Assembly (NCBI GenBank): GCA_946186125.1
Contig: CAMHLZ010000015.1
Location: forward strand, 1 to 62,808
Length of the DNA: 62,808 nt
Direction of reading: 5' to 3'
Origin: an uncultured Lachnospira sp.
Lineage (GTDB): Bacteria; Bacillota; Clostridia; Lachnospirales; Lachnospiraceae
Both the position numbers and the translations under genes were made by a program. Below are positions 28,216 to 37,393 of this stretch, piece after piece. The first letter of the stretch is position 1; each line of letters opens with the position of its first letter. Under the pieces are notes generated by a model. The model was given only the letters and a program-made list of their open reading frames with translations. It was not told the origin of the DNA and ran no database searches.

Positions 28216-28287
28216 TGCATCCGGTGAGAATCGAACTCACGCACCTGGCTCCGGAGGCCAGTGCTCTATCCACTGAGCTACGGATGC
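28216..28287 (-). tRNA. tRNA-Arg (CCG)
   Basis: On the minus strand the acceptor GCATCCG pairs with CGGATGC, with discriminator A. The D arm contains AGCTCAGTGGATAGAGC; the anticodon stem is CTGGC/GCCAG with loop CTCCGGA (anticodon CCG). The T arm has GTTCGATTC. CCA is not encoded. All four stems form. Confidence 0.97.
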
Positions 28288-28305
28288 ATACATCTTAGAA
28301 ACAAG

Positions 28306-28437
28306 TATAGTCGTTTTAAATTAGCTCTTCTTTATATTTAGGATATGATGTCGCAGCGGTGACTGCGTCGATTAACGATAACGCCGCAGATAAAATCATA
28401 GCCAAATATTAAGTGGGGGTATTTAAAAACGACTATA
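28306..28437. mobile_element. MITE-like element with terminal inverted repeats
   Basis: TATAGTCGTTTTAAAT at one end and ATTTAAAAACGACTATA at the other are inverted repeats of 16-17 bp with one extra A. They enclose about 100 bases that are GC-richer than the surroundings and partly self-complementary (GATATGATGTCGCAGCGG against CCGCAGATAAAATCATAGCC). Ends that begin with TA would suit a TA-targeting (IS630/mariner-type) origin; this is inference. No transposase is present. On the minus strand a 27-codon frame (28403 to 28320, beginning MILSAALS) lies inside, without a good ribosome site. Confidence 0.45.
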
Positions 28438-28439
28438 TA

Positions 28440-28484
28440 AGTGCATATCATCGAAAATGCTACGCACTACAGATAATATGCACT
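28440..28484. repeat. Inverted repeat between efp and the MITE-like element
   Basis: AGTGCATATCATC and GATAATATGCACT pair over 13 positions with one mismatch or G.U, around a 19-nt loop. It lies 23 bases after the efp stop and may be the efp transcript end, but no T-run follows on the minus strand. Confidence 0.45.
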
Positions 28485-28507
28485 GAAAAAAATCTTATAT
28501 TATAAAA

Positions 28508-29065
28508 CTATACACGTGATAAATATTCACCAGTTCTTGTATCAATCTTAATCGTCTCACCCTGTTCAACGAAAAGCGGAACATTTACTTTTGCTCCAGT
28601 CTCAACTATTGCAGGTTTTGTAGCACCTGTTGCTGTATCTCCCTTAAATCCCGGTTCAGTCTCTGTAATCTGTAACTCTACTGTAATCGGTGGTTCAATA
28701 GCGAAAACATTTCCGTTATGAGAACACATCTTAACCATCTCATTTTCTTTTACAAACTTTAATGAATCACCAATCTGCTCAGCGCCAAGAGCTATCTGCT
28801 CATATGTTGTATTGTCCATGAAGTAATATAAGTCTCCATCATTGTACAAATACTGCATCTCATTTCTGTCAATTCTTGCCTGTGGACATTTTTCTGTAGG
28901 TCTGAAAGTTTTTTCAACCACTCCACCATCTTTAATGTTTTTAAGTTTTGTTCTAACAAATGCTGCACCTTTACCTGGTTTAACATGCTGGAATTCTATA
29001 ATCTGATATATGTTACTATCTAATTCTATTGTAATTCCATTTCTAAAATCACCTGCTGAAATCAT
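28508..29065 (-). CDS. efp: Translation elongation factor P
   Basis: 185 residues in three beta-barrel domains. It rescues ribosomes stalled on polyproline. The loop that carries the modified residue reads [10 protein letters not shown], with the Lys at the usual tip. The C-terminal block [17 protein letters not shown] is canonical. No epmA, epmB or ymfI-type modification gene is nearby. Proline-rich proteins in this window (for example the APTPV-repeat LRR protein) would be natural clients. AAGGAGGA lies 7 nt before the ATG. Confidence 0.97.
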   Translation of the reverse strand: MISAGDFRNGITIELDSNIYQIIEFQHVKPGKGAAFVRTKLKNIKDGGVVEKTFRPTEKCPQARIDRNEMQYLYNDGDLYYFMDNTTYEQIALGAEQIGDSLKFVKENEMVKMCSHNGNVFAIEPPITVELQITETEPGFKGDTATGATKPAIVETGAKVNVPLFVEQGETIKIDTRTGEYLSRV

Positions 29066-29110
29066 TCATTTGTCCTCCTTAAATTCTTTCTGATTCCTAT
29101 CACCTACAAT

Positions 29111-29130
29111 AGTTTATAATAATATAAACT
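29111..29130. repeat. 20-bp AT-rich palindrome between aroK and efp
   Basis: AGTTTATA and TATAAACT flank four bases. It is followed by a T-run only on the plus strand, where no gene needs stopping, so its role as operator, promoter part or hairpin is unclear. Confidence 0.35.
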
Positions 29131-29139
29131 TTTTTTCAA

Positions 29140-29658
29140 CTATTTTTTATATTTTTGTATTTCTACAAGTATCTCACTTGCAATATCTTCCGGTGTCTTA
29201 TCGTCTGTTGCAATAATAATATCTGCAACCTCATGATATCTGTCTTTTCTTTTTTCCATTAATTGTGCTATATATTCTACATTCATATTACCATTCAACA
29301 CAGGTCTGTCTGTACTATTCTTTACCCTGTCATACACGGTACCGGCTTCTGCAGTCAGGAGAACAATTAATCCATTTTTTTTCATACATTCAACGTTCTC
29401 ATCTCTTAATACTGCACCACCACCACATGAAACAATTTTTCCGCTTTCACTGCAAATCTCTTTAACACACTCAGCTTCTATATCACGAAACCTTTCCTCA
29501 CCGTACTTACTGAATATATCATTGATAGACATACCGGCACGTTCAACAATATATGTATCCATATCCGTCTCTTCTATCTTCATCATTAAAGAAATTGCTT
29601 TAGACACGGTAGATTTACCTGTTCCCATAAAACCTATTAACATAATATTATAATCCAT
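29140..29658 (-). CDS. aroK: Shikimate kinase
   Basis: 172 residues. It phosphorylates shikimate in aromatic amino acid synthesis. The P-loop is MGTGKST; the shikimate-binding TDMDTYIVER and the FRDIEAECVKEI block follow; SCGGGAVLRDEN is the Gly-rich substrate loop and DRPVLNG the lid arginine region. The start at ATG 29658 has GGGGGG 8 nt upstream, inside the end of aroD; the two genes overlap by 11 bases, so translation is probably coupled. efp follows. Confidence 0.95.
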   Translation of the reverse strand: MDYNIMLIGFMGTGKSTVSKAISLMMKIEETDMDTYIVERAGMSINDIFSKYGEERFRDIEAECVKEICSESGKIVSCGGGAVLRDENVECMKKNGLIVLLTAEAGTVYDRVKNSTDRPVLNGNMNVEYIAQLMEKRKDRYHEVADIIIATDDKTPEDIASEILVEIQKYKK

Positions 29659-30430
29659 AGTTAAATCCCCCCATGTTTTTATGCAATATGGATAGAACAT
29701 TATTTAAATCCTGCAACGGCATTTGTCCCGGAGCTGTAGCAACCATTCCTGCACCAAATGTAATCGCAGAATTAAATATTTCTCCGGAAACTCTTGTAAT
29801 CATACCAATTTCTCCCATAGCCATGGTCACAACCGGAATCTCCATTCTGGTTTCGACTTCAATTGAAGCTGCAATAAGCTCCAATACATCTTTTTTTGAC
29901 TTTGGCATAACTGCAATCTTTGCAATATCAGCTCCAAGATATTCCATATTTTTTAGTCTGTCAACAATCTTTTCTTTGCCGGGTGTCTTCATGAAATCAT
30001 GATTTGAAACCAAAGCCTTACCGCCCATACGATGTATTTGCGATATTAGATTTTCAACAAATTTATCGCCTAAGAATAATTCAACATCTATAATATCAAC
30101 TACACCTGAACTTAGAGCCGTATATATTAAATCTCTGTACTGGTCAGATGGAACCCATTTTTGTCCTCCTTCCAACGAAGATCTGAATGTAAATAATATA
30201 GGCTTATTCACATAAATGCTGTTCATTTCTAACAGAATCTGTTTAATTGCTATCATATCTGACAATTCTTCAAAAAAATCAACTCTCCACTCAATAATGT
30301 CAAACGGTGAAGAACCAAGTCCCTGCAACTGGTTTAAGATCTCTACTCTATTACGACCTGTAACAGAAACGCAAATCTTTGGCTGTCCTTTTCCAATTGC
30401 CATATCTCTGACTATGACGGCATTCATCAT
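29648..30430 (-). CDS. aroD: 3-dehydroquinate dehydratase, type I
   Basis: About 260 residues, a TIM-barrel Schiff-base enzyme that converts 3-dehydroquinate to 3-dehydroshikimate. KICVSVTG opens the barrel; EWRVDFFE is the substrate contact; LVSNHDFMKTP carries the catalytic His and GADIAKIAVMPKS the Schiff-base Lys. GGAGG lies 7 nt before the ATG at 30430 (MMNAVIV). It overlaps aroK by 11 bases and is divergent from aroE, so the three shikimate genes form a small back-to-back cluster. Confidence 0.95.
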   Translation of the reverse strand: MMNAVIVRDMAIGKGQPKICVSVTGRNRVEILNQLQGLGSSPFDIIEWRVDFFEELSDMIAIKQILLEMNSIYVNKPILFTFRSSLEGGQKWVPSDQYRDLIYTALSSGVVDIIDVELFLGDKFVENLISQIHRMGGKALVSNHDFMKTPGKEKIVDRLKNMEYLGADIAKIAVMPKSKKDVLELIAASIEVETRMEIPVVTMAMGEIGMITRVSGEIFNSAITFGAGMVATAPGQMPLQDLNNVLSILHKNMGGFNYGL

Positions 30431-30480
30431 AAACCAACCTCCTTCAGACATATTTACGTATAATAATATTATTTTACCAT

Positions 30481-30539
30481 AAGAGAAGTCGATACGCAAA
30501 TTAAATTGTGTTGACTTCTCTTTTTTTTTGAATTAATAT
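30481..30539 (+). promoter_or_regulatory. aroE promoter overlapped by an inverted repeat
   Basis: TTGACT (30511-30516), 17 nt, TAATAT (30534-30539) form a promoter for aroE. AAGAGAAGTC (30481-30490) and GACTTCTCTT (30513-30522) are a perfect 10-bp inverted repeat whose second arm covers the -35 box. Seven more T residues follow that arm. Confidence 0.55.
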
Positions 30540-30571
30540 TATTTATACCAAAAAGAAAGGATGAAATAATT

Positions 30572-31438
30572 ATGGACTACACTATTACTGGTCACACAGG
30601 GCTAACTGGTCTTCTGGGCTCTCCGGTTTCACACAGCATCTCACCTATGATGCATAACGAAGCTTTCAGACAACTTGGACTTGATTATGTTTATTTATGT
30701 TTCGATGTAGATACAGAGCATTTAGAAGCTGCTGTAGCCGGTCTGAAACTTCTAAATGTTCTTGGATTTAACTGCACTATGCCGGTTAAAAACAAAATGT
30801 TCGAACTGGTTGATGAGGCAAATAAAGCTGCAAATATCATTGGTGCTGTTAATACCGTATTAAATGATAATGGAAAATTTATTGGATATAATACCGACGG
30901 AATCGGATATATGAGAGCTGTAAAAGATGCCGGTCATGATATAATTGGCAAAAAAATGACACTTTTAGGTGCAGGAGGTGCCGCCAGTGCAGTTTGTACC
31001 CAGGCAGCCATAGACGGTGTCAGCGAAATAAATGTATTTAGTATTAAAGATCAGTTTTATGAAAGAGCTCAAAAGCTTATAGATAAAATCAACATTAATA
31101 CTAATTGTAAAGCCTCTTTAATTGATATGGCAGATAAAAAGGCTTTATATGATTCTATCGATTCATCTGATATCCTTACTAATGGAACACCGGTCGGTAT
31201 GGCTCCGAACACTGACAATTGTATTATAGATAATGAAGATATTTTCAGAAAAGACTTAATTGTTTCAGACGTGATTTACAATCCTAGAGAAACTAAACTT
31301 TTAAAAATAGCAAAATCTCATGGCTGTCCTACTTTTAACGGTTTATATATGCTTCTTTATCAGGGAGCCGAAGCTTTTAAAATATGGACCGGAAAGGAAA
31401 TGCCGGTAGAATTAATAAAAGAAAAGTATTTTTCATAA
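30572..31438 (+). CDS. aroE: Shikimate 5-dehydrogenase
   Basis: 288 residues. It reduces 3-dehydroshikimate with NADPH. GLLGSPVSHSISPMMHNEAF is the substrate-binding start; FNCTMPVKNKM holds the catalytic Lys, and GYNTDGIGYMRA the partner Asp. The Rossmann loop is LLGAGGAASAV; NGTPVGMAPNTD and YNPRETKLL are late family blocks. It belongs to the Firmicute branch with a slightly extended N-terminus. GAAAGGATG lies 8 nt before the ATG. Confidence 0.95.
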   Translation: MDYTITGHTGLTGLLGSPVSHSISPMMHNEAFRQLGLDYVYLCFDVDTEHLEAAVAGLKLLNVLGFNCTMPVKNKMFELVDEANKAANIIGAVNTVLNDNGKFIGYNTDGIGYMRAVKDAGHDIIGKKMTLLGAGGAASAVCTQAAIDGVSEINVFSIKDQFYERAQKLIDKININTNCKASLIDMADKKALYDSIDSSDILTNGTPVGMAPNTDNCIIDNEDIFRKDLIVSDVIYNPRETKLLKIAKSHGCPTFNGLYMLLYQGAEAFKIWTGKEMPVELIKEKYFS

Positions 31439-31448
31439 GCACAAATAT

Positions 31449-31483
31449 TAAAAAAAGGTCACAGCACATGGCTGTGACCTTTT
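31449..31483. terminator. Bidirectional terminator between aroE and the large surface protein gene
   Basis: AAAGGTCACAGC and GCTGTGACCTTT form a 12-bp stem with a 5-nt loop; A- and T-rich runs flank it so it works on both strands. Confidence 0.9.
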
Positions 31484-31491
31484 AATTTACA

Positions 31492-34400
31492 TTATTTTAT
31501 TTTTGCTGCCTTAACTGATGTATATGCACCATATACTCTAACGCCGGCTACAGTTCTGTACGCTCTTACTTTGAAGTATGTTGTCTTCTTAACTTTAAGT
31601 CCTGAAACAGCTGCCTGTGTACTACTTGTGCTTGTTGCAAGTTTAAATTTACCTTTTTTAGAAGATGATGTATAAATCTCATAACCTTCTGCACCTTTTG
31701 ACGTCTTTAATATAAGTGTTGCTGAACCATTAACTGATGTAATTTTCTTTATTGCTGTCTTACTCGGCTGTGTACCTGCAACACATTGTACTGCTGCATT
31801 ACTCTTGTATGTCTTACCTCCTACTTTTACATATGAATAAATCTGATATGTATAATTACTTCCTGCCTTTAATTTCTTAGCAGTAAATGTATTCTTTGTA
31901 GAAGTACCTACCTTCTTATAAGTGTTATTTGCAGTATTTAATACATAAATCACGTATCCTGTAGCACCAACTGATTTTGTCCATTTCAATGTAACTGTAC
32001 TTGTTGTAGCCTTTGACATTGACGGATTTGTAGGAGCCAACGGTAATATGATAAATGATTTACTTACTGTTCCTACATAATTGCCTTTTCCTGTAAGTGT
32101 AATAGTAGCCTTACCAGGGTTTTTGTTATTCTTATATGTGACTGTATAATCATTATTTAAAGCAAGATTTTTTGTACCTATGGTAGCTGTAAATCCCGGA
32201 GTGATATTCTGACCGTTGTATACCTGATTAGCTATATCAGTAAATTTTGCACCACTGATGGAAGCTGTTCCAATCTTAAATGTTGTAGTCTTATTTCCTG
32301 AATAGTTTCCACGTCCTGTTACTGTAACAGTAGCTGTTCCAACCTGTACGTTATTAGTATAAGATACTACGTAATCTGTATCCTTAACAAGCGTCTTTGC
32401 ACCATCTTTAACTACTACTTCAGGCACAAGTGCATCACCTGTATATTTCATATCAGATATACTCTGAATTTTAATATCATCAGATGTAAAATTCTTAGCT
32501 GTAATTGCAAAATTAACTATTTTCTCACCAGTATAATTTCCTTTACCGGTAAATATAGCCTTAGCATTTCCAACGTTCTGGTTATCTTCAAATTTTAATG
32601 TATAATCTGTTCCTTCAACCAAATCAACTACTGATCCTGTAGCATTGCTTGTCAATTTAATTTCCTGAGTCTGTGCAGAGCCATTATATACTAATGGTGT
32701 AACTGCAGAATTCTGAATAGTATTGATTTCTCTTGCTACGATATTAAAGTTAACTGTTTTTGTTCCCGCATAGTTACCCATTCCTGTAATCGTAACCGTT
32801 GCAGTACCTACGTTTATATTATTTGAATACGTAAAATTAAAGTCAATATTTTGTCTTAACACAGCATCACCAAACCTAACTGTACATATAGGAGTAAGTT
32901 CTGCTCCTGTATATGTCATGTCTGCGATATCAGATGTTGTAATCTTTGTAATATCTTTTGATTTTACGATTACTTTAACTGTTGCAGTAAGCCCGCTTAC
33001 TGTCGTAGCAGTAATATTAACTTCTCCTGCTTCAACACCTGCAACATTGATGTATTTTTCATTAGCTGTTGATGAAGATGTATTCTCTGTTATTGATACT
33101 ATTCCTTCTTTATCAACTGTCCATCTTACAACGTCTGTTGTATTAGATGGTGCTAAAGTAGCAAATATACTTATAGGTGCATCACCTTTATCAATTGTAA
33201 ATTCTGTATTGTTTAACTTAAGATCTGTTGATGGTACTACAATTGATACAGGTATTGTTCTTGTTACACCCGAATCTGCAGTTACCGTAATATTTGTTGT
33301 TCCTGGGGCAATACCTTTTATTGTTGCTGATGTACCGTCTTCATTTGGTATAACTCTTGCATAATCTGAGCTTGTTGCCCATGTAAATGTCTTGTCTGTT
33401 GTATTATCTCCGATAACTTTTAATGATACTGTTGATTCAGCATCAGCCGCAACATATACTCTTGATGTCTCTGCTCCGTATTGAACGAATTTTATGTCTG
33501 TTGCAGGGATAACAATTTTCATTGGAAGCTGAACGTACACTCCTGATGTTGCCTTTGCTGTAATTATTGCTGTTCCTACCTTTTTAGCCGTCAATATTAA
33601 CTTCTCGCCAGACTTTGTAGTATTCTTACTTAAAGTTACACAATCACCTTCAACAGTCCAGTCAATATCATCTGTACTATCTCCAGGGGTAAGTGTAGCA
33701 GTTAACTCTGTAGTATTCATCAAAGAAAGAATACCATTACTAGCAGTAGTTACACTTATTTGAATACCTGTTGCGGGTACATAAATATTTATATAGAACG
33801 AATACTGTTTTTCAACCTTTTCTCCGGTTTCACCATTAATTCCTTTTGCAACATAATCTACCTTTACTTTTCCAACTTTATTTCCGGTAATGTTAATACT
33901 CTTTTCAGATTCTTCAAATACAAAGTCCTTTACTTCCACACCATTATTTATAACCCATGAAGTTAAATCATTTGGAGTTGCACCTGAATTATTCTTCATA
34001 TCAATGTTAAGTGTAAACTTCTTACCTTTTTCAACATTATATACTATATTTCCATTTTCATCAGTTGTCTGAATACCATTTATAGTATCTACAGCAAATG
34101 TATCAGTATTAATAGGTTTTGCAATAATTGCATTCACCGTTGTATTTATCTTCGATACTGAAGATGTACCTGTAAGCATGACACTTCCAACTTTTTTACC
34201 GGTTATAACAACAAACCTATTTCCTGCATCATCTACATAATCCTCTGCAACTGCGATTGACTCATCAGCAGACTTCCATTCAATACTCTCATTAGCATCA
34301 CTAGGTACAACTGCATACCCAAAACATCTTGTCTGTCCGGCCGGTACAGTAGCTGAAGGTTTAATGCTGATATTCTCTACTTTTGAATATACATTTACTG

Positions 34401-36249
34401 TAAGAGATGCTTCCTTTCCACTTTCAGAAATAATCTTCAATGTTGTAGTTCCTGTTTTTGCCTGTGGTACTAAAATACCTTTACCGGTTTCAGGATCAAA
34501 TTCCTTCATTTTAACAATCGAATCATCAGCAATAGTATAACCAACCGGCTCGTTAGCCGCCTGCTCACCTGCAGGAGGTGTATAAAGGACGTCGTCCTTA
34601 GCATCACCTAAAGTTATCTCATATTTTTCTTTATTATCATCTGAACTACTTGTAGCAAGATTAATACTGTTTACAATCTTAGTTTCATCATTCTGATCCA
34701 AAAATACGATCTGATTATAAGGAACCTTTTTTACAGAATATATTCTGAAAGTTTTTTTCAGATTTCTCGGACCACCATTTGCTTTATTAATTGTACACGT
34801 TATTAATGTATCACCTGTAGTATTGAGTTTTAAAATATTTCCATCTGTAATCTGGGCAACTGCCTCATCGGCACTCGACCATGTAACCGTATCTGTAGAT
34901 TCAATTGGTTTAAGTGTGCATGTAAGCTGTGAGCTTGACTGATTTAATTTTACAATTCCTCCACCATTTTCAACACTTGTAGATCCTACTTTCATAGAAA
35001 AATCTTCTGCCGGAACAGAAATATTAACTGTATAATCATTCTTTAAAACAGCATTTGAACTGGTTAAAGAAAACGGTTCTCCACTAACTTTAGCATTTGC
35101 ATATAATAATTTACCGTAAATTATATTTCCATCTCCGTCAACCATTCCGTTTGCAGTAACTTCTTTAGTACTTTCCTCGTCTCCTACAATCGTTGCATTA
35201 AACTTATGTTCATTTAAATACTCTACACACTTGAATTTTTGAGAAAGCAGAATATCATCTTCACAATCATCATCTATAACGCATTCGATCGCTACGCAAT
35301 ATCCCTTATCAACATATAAAGTATTATTTTTGAAATATGGATAATCTTCATCTAAAAGAACTTCATCAACAATCACTCTTCCTCTTTCATCAAAACATGT
35401 GAATTCCTTATTTTTTTCTTCATCAAAATATGTTCTTGGCTTATAGTTTCTCACAACTGCCTTGATATTTTTTGTAGCTTTATGTACAATAAATTCTTCT
35501 TCTGCATCAGCAACAAGGCTTCTCGAATTTACATTAATACTTGCTGTAGTATTTAAAAAATCTTTACCTGAAAAATAATCCGTATTGCAAACATATACAT
35601 TAACAGAAGATACATATACACCATTTGTACCTGCTACCTTTGTAATTGTTCCGGAAGTTTCTTCAACTTTATTACCTTTATTATCCTGAAGCCATAAAAC
35701 ATCAGAATTTGTTGAACTCCATATAATATCTTCACAAGCAGACTGCTCATCCTTTGCATTAATTGTCACACATAACTGGAAAGACTCACAACCAGACCAG
35801 AAATCATGTTTTGCAACAACAGTATTACCCTGTGAATACATCTTAAGTTCTTTAACGTTAAGATAACCGATATGCTCGCTTCCACCGTTTACCTTCATGT
35901 ATGTATCAGCATTACTTCCTGAATTACACCATACCTTAAATCCTTCACGTGTTATTAATGATGTATCAAATGCTCCATCATCAATAGTAATTGTGTCATT
36001 TAAGATTACCACTTCTTTTAAAGCAGTAAATTTTGTACTTGTAAATACGCCGGATGCAATTCCTGTCACGTCCTTGCCTATTACAAGTCTGGTCTTTGTC
36101 GTATCACCGGTATAGCCGGTTATCTTAGACCCGTCCATGCTGAATTCATCAGCAACAAGTGAGGCTTTAACGTTAATACTGTCTAACGGTACTGAAACAA
36201 ATACCATAAGAACAGCCATAATTAAAGCCATTAACCTTTTTTTGTTCAT
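31492..36249 (-). CDS. Large secreted surface protein: LRR-like start, BIG2-type repeats, MBG/YDG repeats, two FN3-like domains
   Basis: 1585 residues. A signal peptide (MNKKRLMALIMAVLMVFVSV, cleaved near KAS) is followed by a BspA-type leucine-rich segment (30-125). A long region of bacterial Ig-like BIG2 units has the recurring W-S/T-S-x-D pattern (for example TWSSADEAVAQI, EWKSADESIAVA, DWTVEGDCVTLS). Four MBG/YDG-type repeats run from about 1103 to 1400, each with YTG..L.P and a GNY.G.K motif. Two fibronectin III-like domains (ATGYVIYV, AEGYEIYT) close it. No LPxTG or SLH domain is seen, so it is secreted or held non-covalently. ATG 36249 follows AAGGAGG; the longer frame to 36288 starts before it. 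Confidence 0.88.
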   Translation of the reverse strand: MNKKRLMALIMAVLMVFVSVPLDSINVKASLVADEFSMDGSKITGYTGDTTKTRLVIGKDVTGIASGVFTSTKFTALKEVVILNDTITIDDGAFDTSLITREGFKVWCNSGSNADTYMKVNGGSEHIGYLNVKELKMYSQGNTVVAKHDFWSGCESFQLCVTINAKDEQSACEDIIWSSTNSDVLWLQDNKGNKVEETSGTITKVAGTNGVYVSSVNVYVCNTDYFSGKDFLNTTASINVNSRSLVADAEEEFIVHKATKNIKAVVRNYKPRTYFDEEKNKEFTCFDERGRVIVDEVLLDEDYPYFKNNTLYVDKGYCVAIECVIDDDCEDDILLSQKFKCVEYLNEHKFNATIVGDEESTKEVTANGMVDGDGNIIYGKLLYANAKVSGEPFSLTSSNAVLKNDYTVNISVPAEDFSMKVGSTSVENGGGIVKLNQSSSQLTCTLKPIESTDTVTWSSADEAVAQITDGNILKLNTTGDTLITCTINKANGGPRNLKKTFRIYSVKKVPYNQIVFLDQNDETKIVNSINLATSSSDDNKEKYEITLGDAKDDVLYTPPAGEQAANEPVGYTIADDSIVKMKEFDPETGKGILVPQAKTGTTTLKIISESGKEASLTVNVYSKVENISIKPSATVPAGQTRCFGYAVVPSDANESIEWKSADESIAVAEDYVDDAGNRFVVITGKKVGSVMLTGTSSVSKINTTVNAIIAKPINTDTFAVDTINGIQTTDENGNIVYNVEKGKKFTLNIDMKNNSGATPNDLTSWVINNGVEVKDFVFEESEKSINITGNKVGKVKVDYVAKGINGETGEKVEKQYSFYINIYVPATGIQISVTTASNGILSLMNTTELTATLTPGDSTDDIDWTVEGDCVTLSKNTTKSGEKLILTAKKVGTAIITAKATSGVYVQLPMKIVIPATDIKFVQYGAETSRVYVAADAESTVSLKVIGDNTTDKTFTWATSSDYARVIPNEDGTSATIKGIAPGTTNITVTADSGVTRTIPVSIVVPSTDLKLNNTEFTIDKGDAPISIFATLAPSNTTDVVRWTVDKEGIVSITENTSSSTANEKYINVAGVEAGEVNITATTVSGLTATVKVIVKSKDITKITTSDIADMTYTGAELTPICTVRFGDAVLRQNIDFNFTYSNNINVGTATVTITGMGNYAGTKTVNFNIVAREINTIQNSAVTPLVYNGSAQTQEIKLTSNATGSVVDLVEGTDYTLKFEDNQNVGNAKAIFTGKGNYTGEKIVNFAITAKNFTSDDIKIQSISDMKYTGDALVPEVVVKDGAKTLVKDTDYVVSYTNNVQVGTATVTVTGRGNYSGNKTTTFKIGTASISGAKFTDIANQVYNGQNITPGFTATIGTKNLALNNDYTVTYKNNKNPGKATITLTGKGNYVGTVSKSFIILPLAPTNPSMSKATTSTVTLKWTKSVGATGYVIYVLNTANNTYKKVGTSTKNTFTAKKLKAGSNYTYQIYSYVKVGGKTYKSNAAVQCVAGTQPSKTAIKKITSVNGSATLILKTSKGAEGYEIYTSSSKKGKFKLATSTSSTQAAVSGLKVKKTTYFKVRAYRTVAGVRVYGAYTSVKAAKIK

Positions 36250-36346
36250 TTTAAATTCCTCCTTAATATTTTCATGTAAAATACACAACCATACAATTTA
36301 AATTATACACAAATATGTATAATTACACAAGTAATTATTTTTTTTG

Positions 36347-36859
36347 TTATTTTTTTTTGTTTTCTTTTTTTAAATATGCATTAATAATTGGTTTTTCTAA
36401 ATATCTCTTAAGAACAATCTGGATTTCTTCCTTGGGATTAATTGGTTTTAGAAGAACAGAATATAATCCCGCTCTCTTCGCACCATAAACATCCGTAAAA
36501 ATCTGATCTCCAATAAACATCGTATTACTTACCTCTGTTCCAATTATCTTAACAGCTTCAAGATAATTCTTCTTCATAGGCTTATGCGCATTATATACAT
36601 ACTCAGATTTCACATCATCAGCGAACGGTTTTACTCTTGGTTCTTTGTTATTTGAAATGAGACAGGTGTGAAATCCCAGCTGTCTTAGCATTTCAAATAA
36701 CTTAACCGCTTTATCCGTTGAAGGAGCACCATGTGGCACAAGAGTATTATCTATATCAAATAATATTCCTCTGTACCCCATACGATAATACTCCTTAAAA
36801 TCCAATGTATAAACAGAATCCCTATATTCATCCGGATATAAATTTGAAAATATCGACAT
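36347..36859 (-). CDS. YqeG-family HAD IIIA phosphatase
   Basis: 170 residues. HAD motif I is FDIDNTLVPHG, motif II LISNNKEPR, and motif IV FIGDQIFTDVYGAKRAG. The YqeG family is small, cytoplasmic and widespread in Firmicutes; its substrate is unknown. CAGGAGAAA lies before the ATG. It is 20 bases downstream of nrdR in the same direction. Confidence 0.9.
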   Translation of the reverse strand: MSIFSNLYPDEYRDSVYTLDFKEYYRMGYRGILFDIDNTLVPHGAPSTDKAVKLFEMLRQLGFHTCLISNNKEPRVKPFADDVKSEYVYNAHKPMKKNYLEAVKIIGTEVSNTMFIGDQIFTDVYGAKRAGLYSVLLKPINPKEEIQIVLKRYLEKPIINAYLKKENKKK

Positions 36860-36879
36860 AGTTTTTCTCCTGTAACGTA

Positions 36880-37329
36880 TTATTCTAATAGTTTTTTCAA
36901 TTCCTGCATAAAAGTATTCACATCTTTAAATTCTCTGTATACAGATGCAAATCTTACATACGCAACAGCTTCAAATGTTTTAAGTTTATCCATAACAATT
37001 TCGCCGATTGTAGAGCTCTTTATTTCTTTCTCTTCACTGTTAAATATTTCGTTTTCAATTTCGTCTATTAACTTATTGATAGAATCAACTGAAACCGGTC
37101 TCTTGTGACATGAACGGAATATTCCTGCCTCAATCTTGGCTCTGTCATATGGTTCACGTGTTTCATCTTTTTTTATTACAACCAGTGGAATAGTTTCAAC
37201 TTTTTCATAAGTGGTAAATCTTTTTTTACATTTTACACATTGGCGTCTTCTTCTTATTGAGCAATGATCCTCCGCCGGCCTTGAATCAATTACTTTGGTA
37301 TCCTGCTGACCGCAAAATGGGCATTTCAT
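36880..37329 (-). CDS. nrdR: Transcriptional repressor NrdR
   Basis: 149 residues. The N-terminal zinc ribbon has CPFCG and [12 protein letters not shown] with [17 protein letters not shown] between. The ATP-cone follows ([20 protein letters not shown]). NrdR represses ribonucleotide reductase genes when dATP is high. No nrd gene is in the window. GGAGG lies 7 nt before the ATG. Two AT-rich palindromes lie just upstream (37345-37382). Confidence 0.97.
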   Translation of the reverse strand: MKCPFCGQQDTKVIDSRPAEDHCSIRRRRQCVKCKKRFTTYEKVETIPLVVIKKDETREPYDRAKIEAGIFRSCHKRPVSVDSINKLIDEIENEIFNSEEKEIKSSTIGEIVMDKLKTFEAVAYVRFASVYREFKDVNTFMQELKKLLE

Positions 37330-37344
37330 TATGCTTCCTCCATA

Positions 37345-37382
37345 TCTATAATTTTATAGAACGATTATAATTTGAAATTATA
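37345..37382. promoter_or_regulatory. Two adjacent AT-rich palindromes before nrdR
   Basis: TCTATA-N4-TATAGA (37345-37360) and TATAATTT-G-AAATTATA (37366-37382, perfect). Together they fill the ylmC-nrdR gap and contain -10-like hexamers. The known NrdR box (ACACtATATnTTGTGT-like) is not clearly matched. Confidence 0.35.
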
Positions 37383-37393
37383 GTTTGGTCAAG

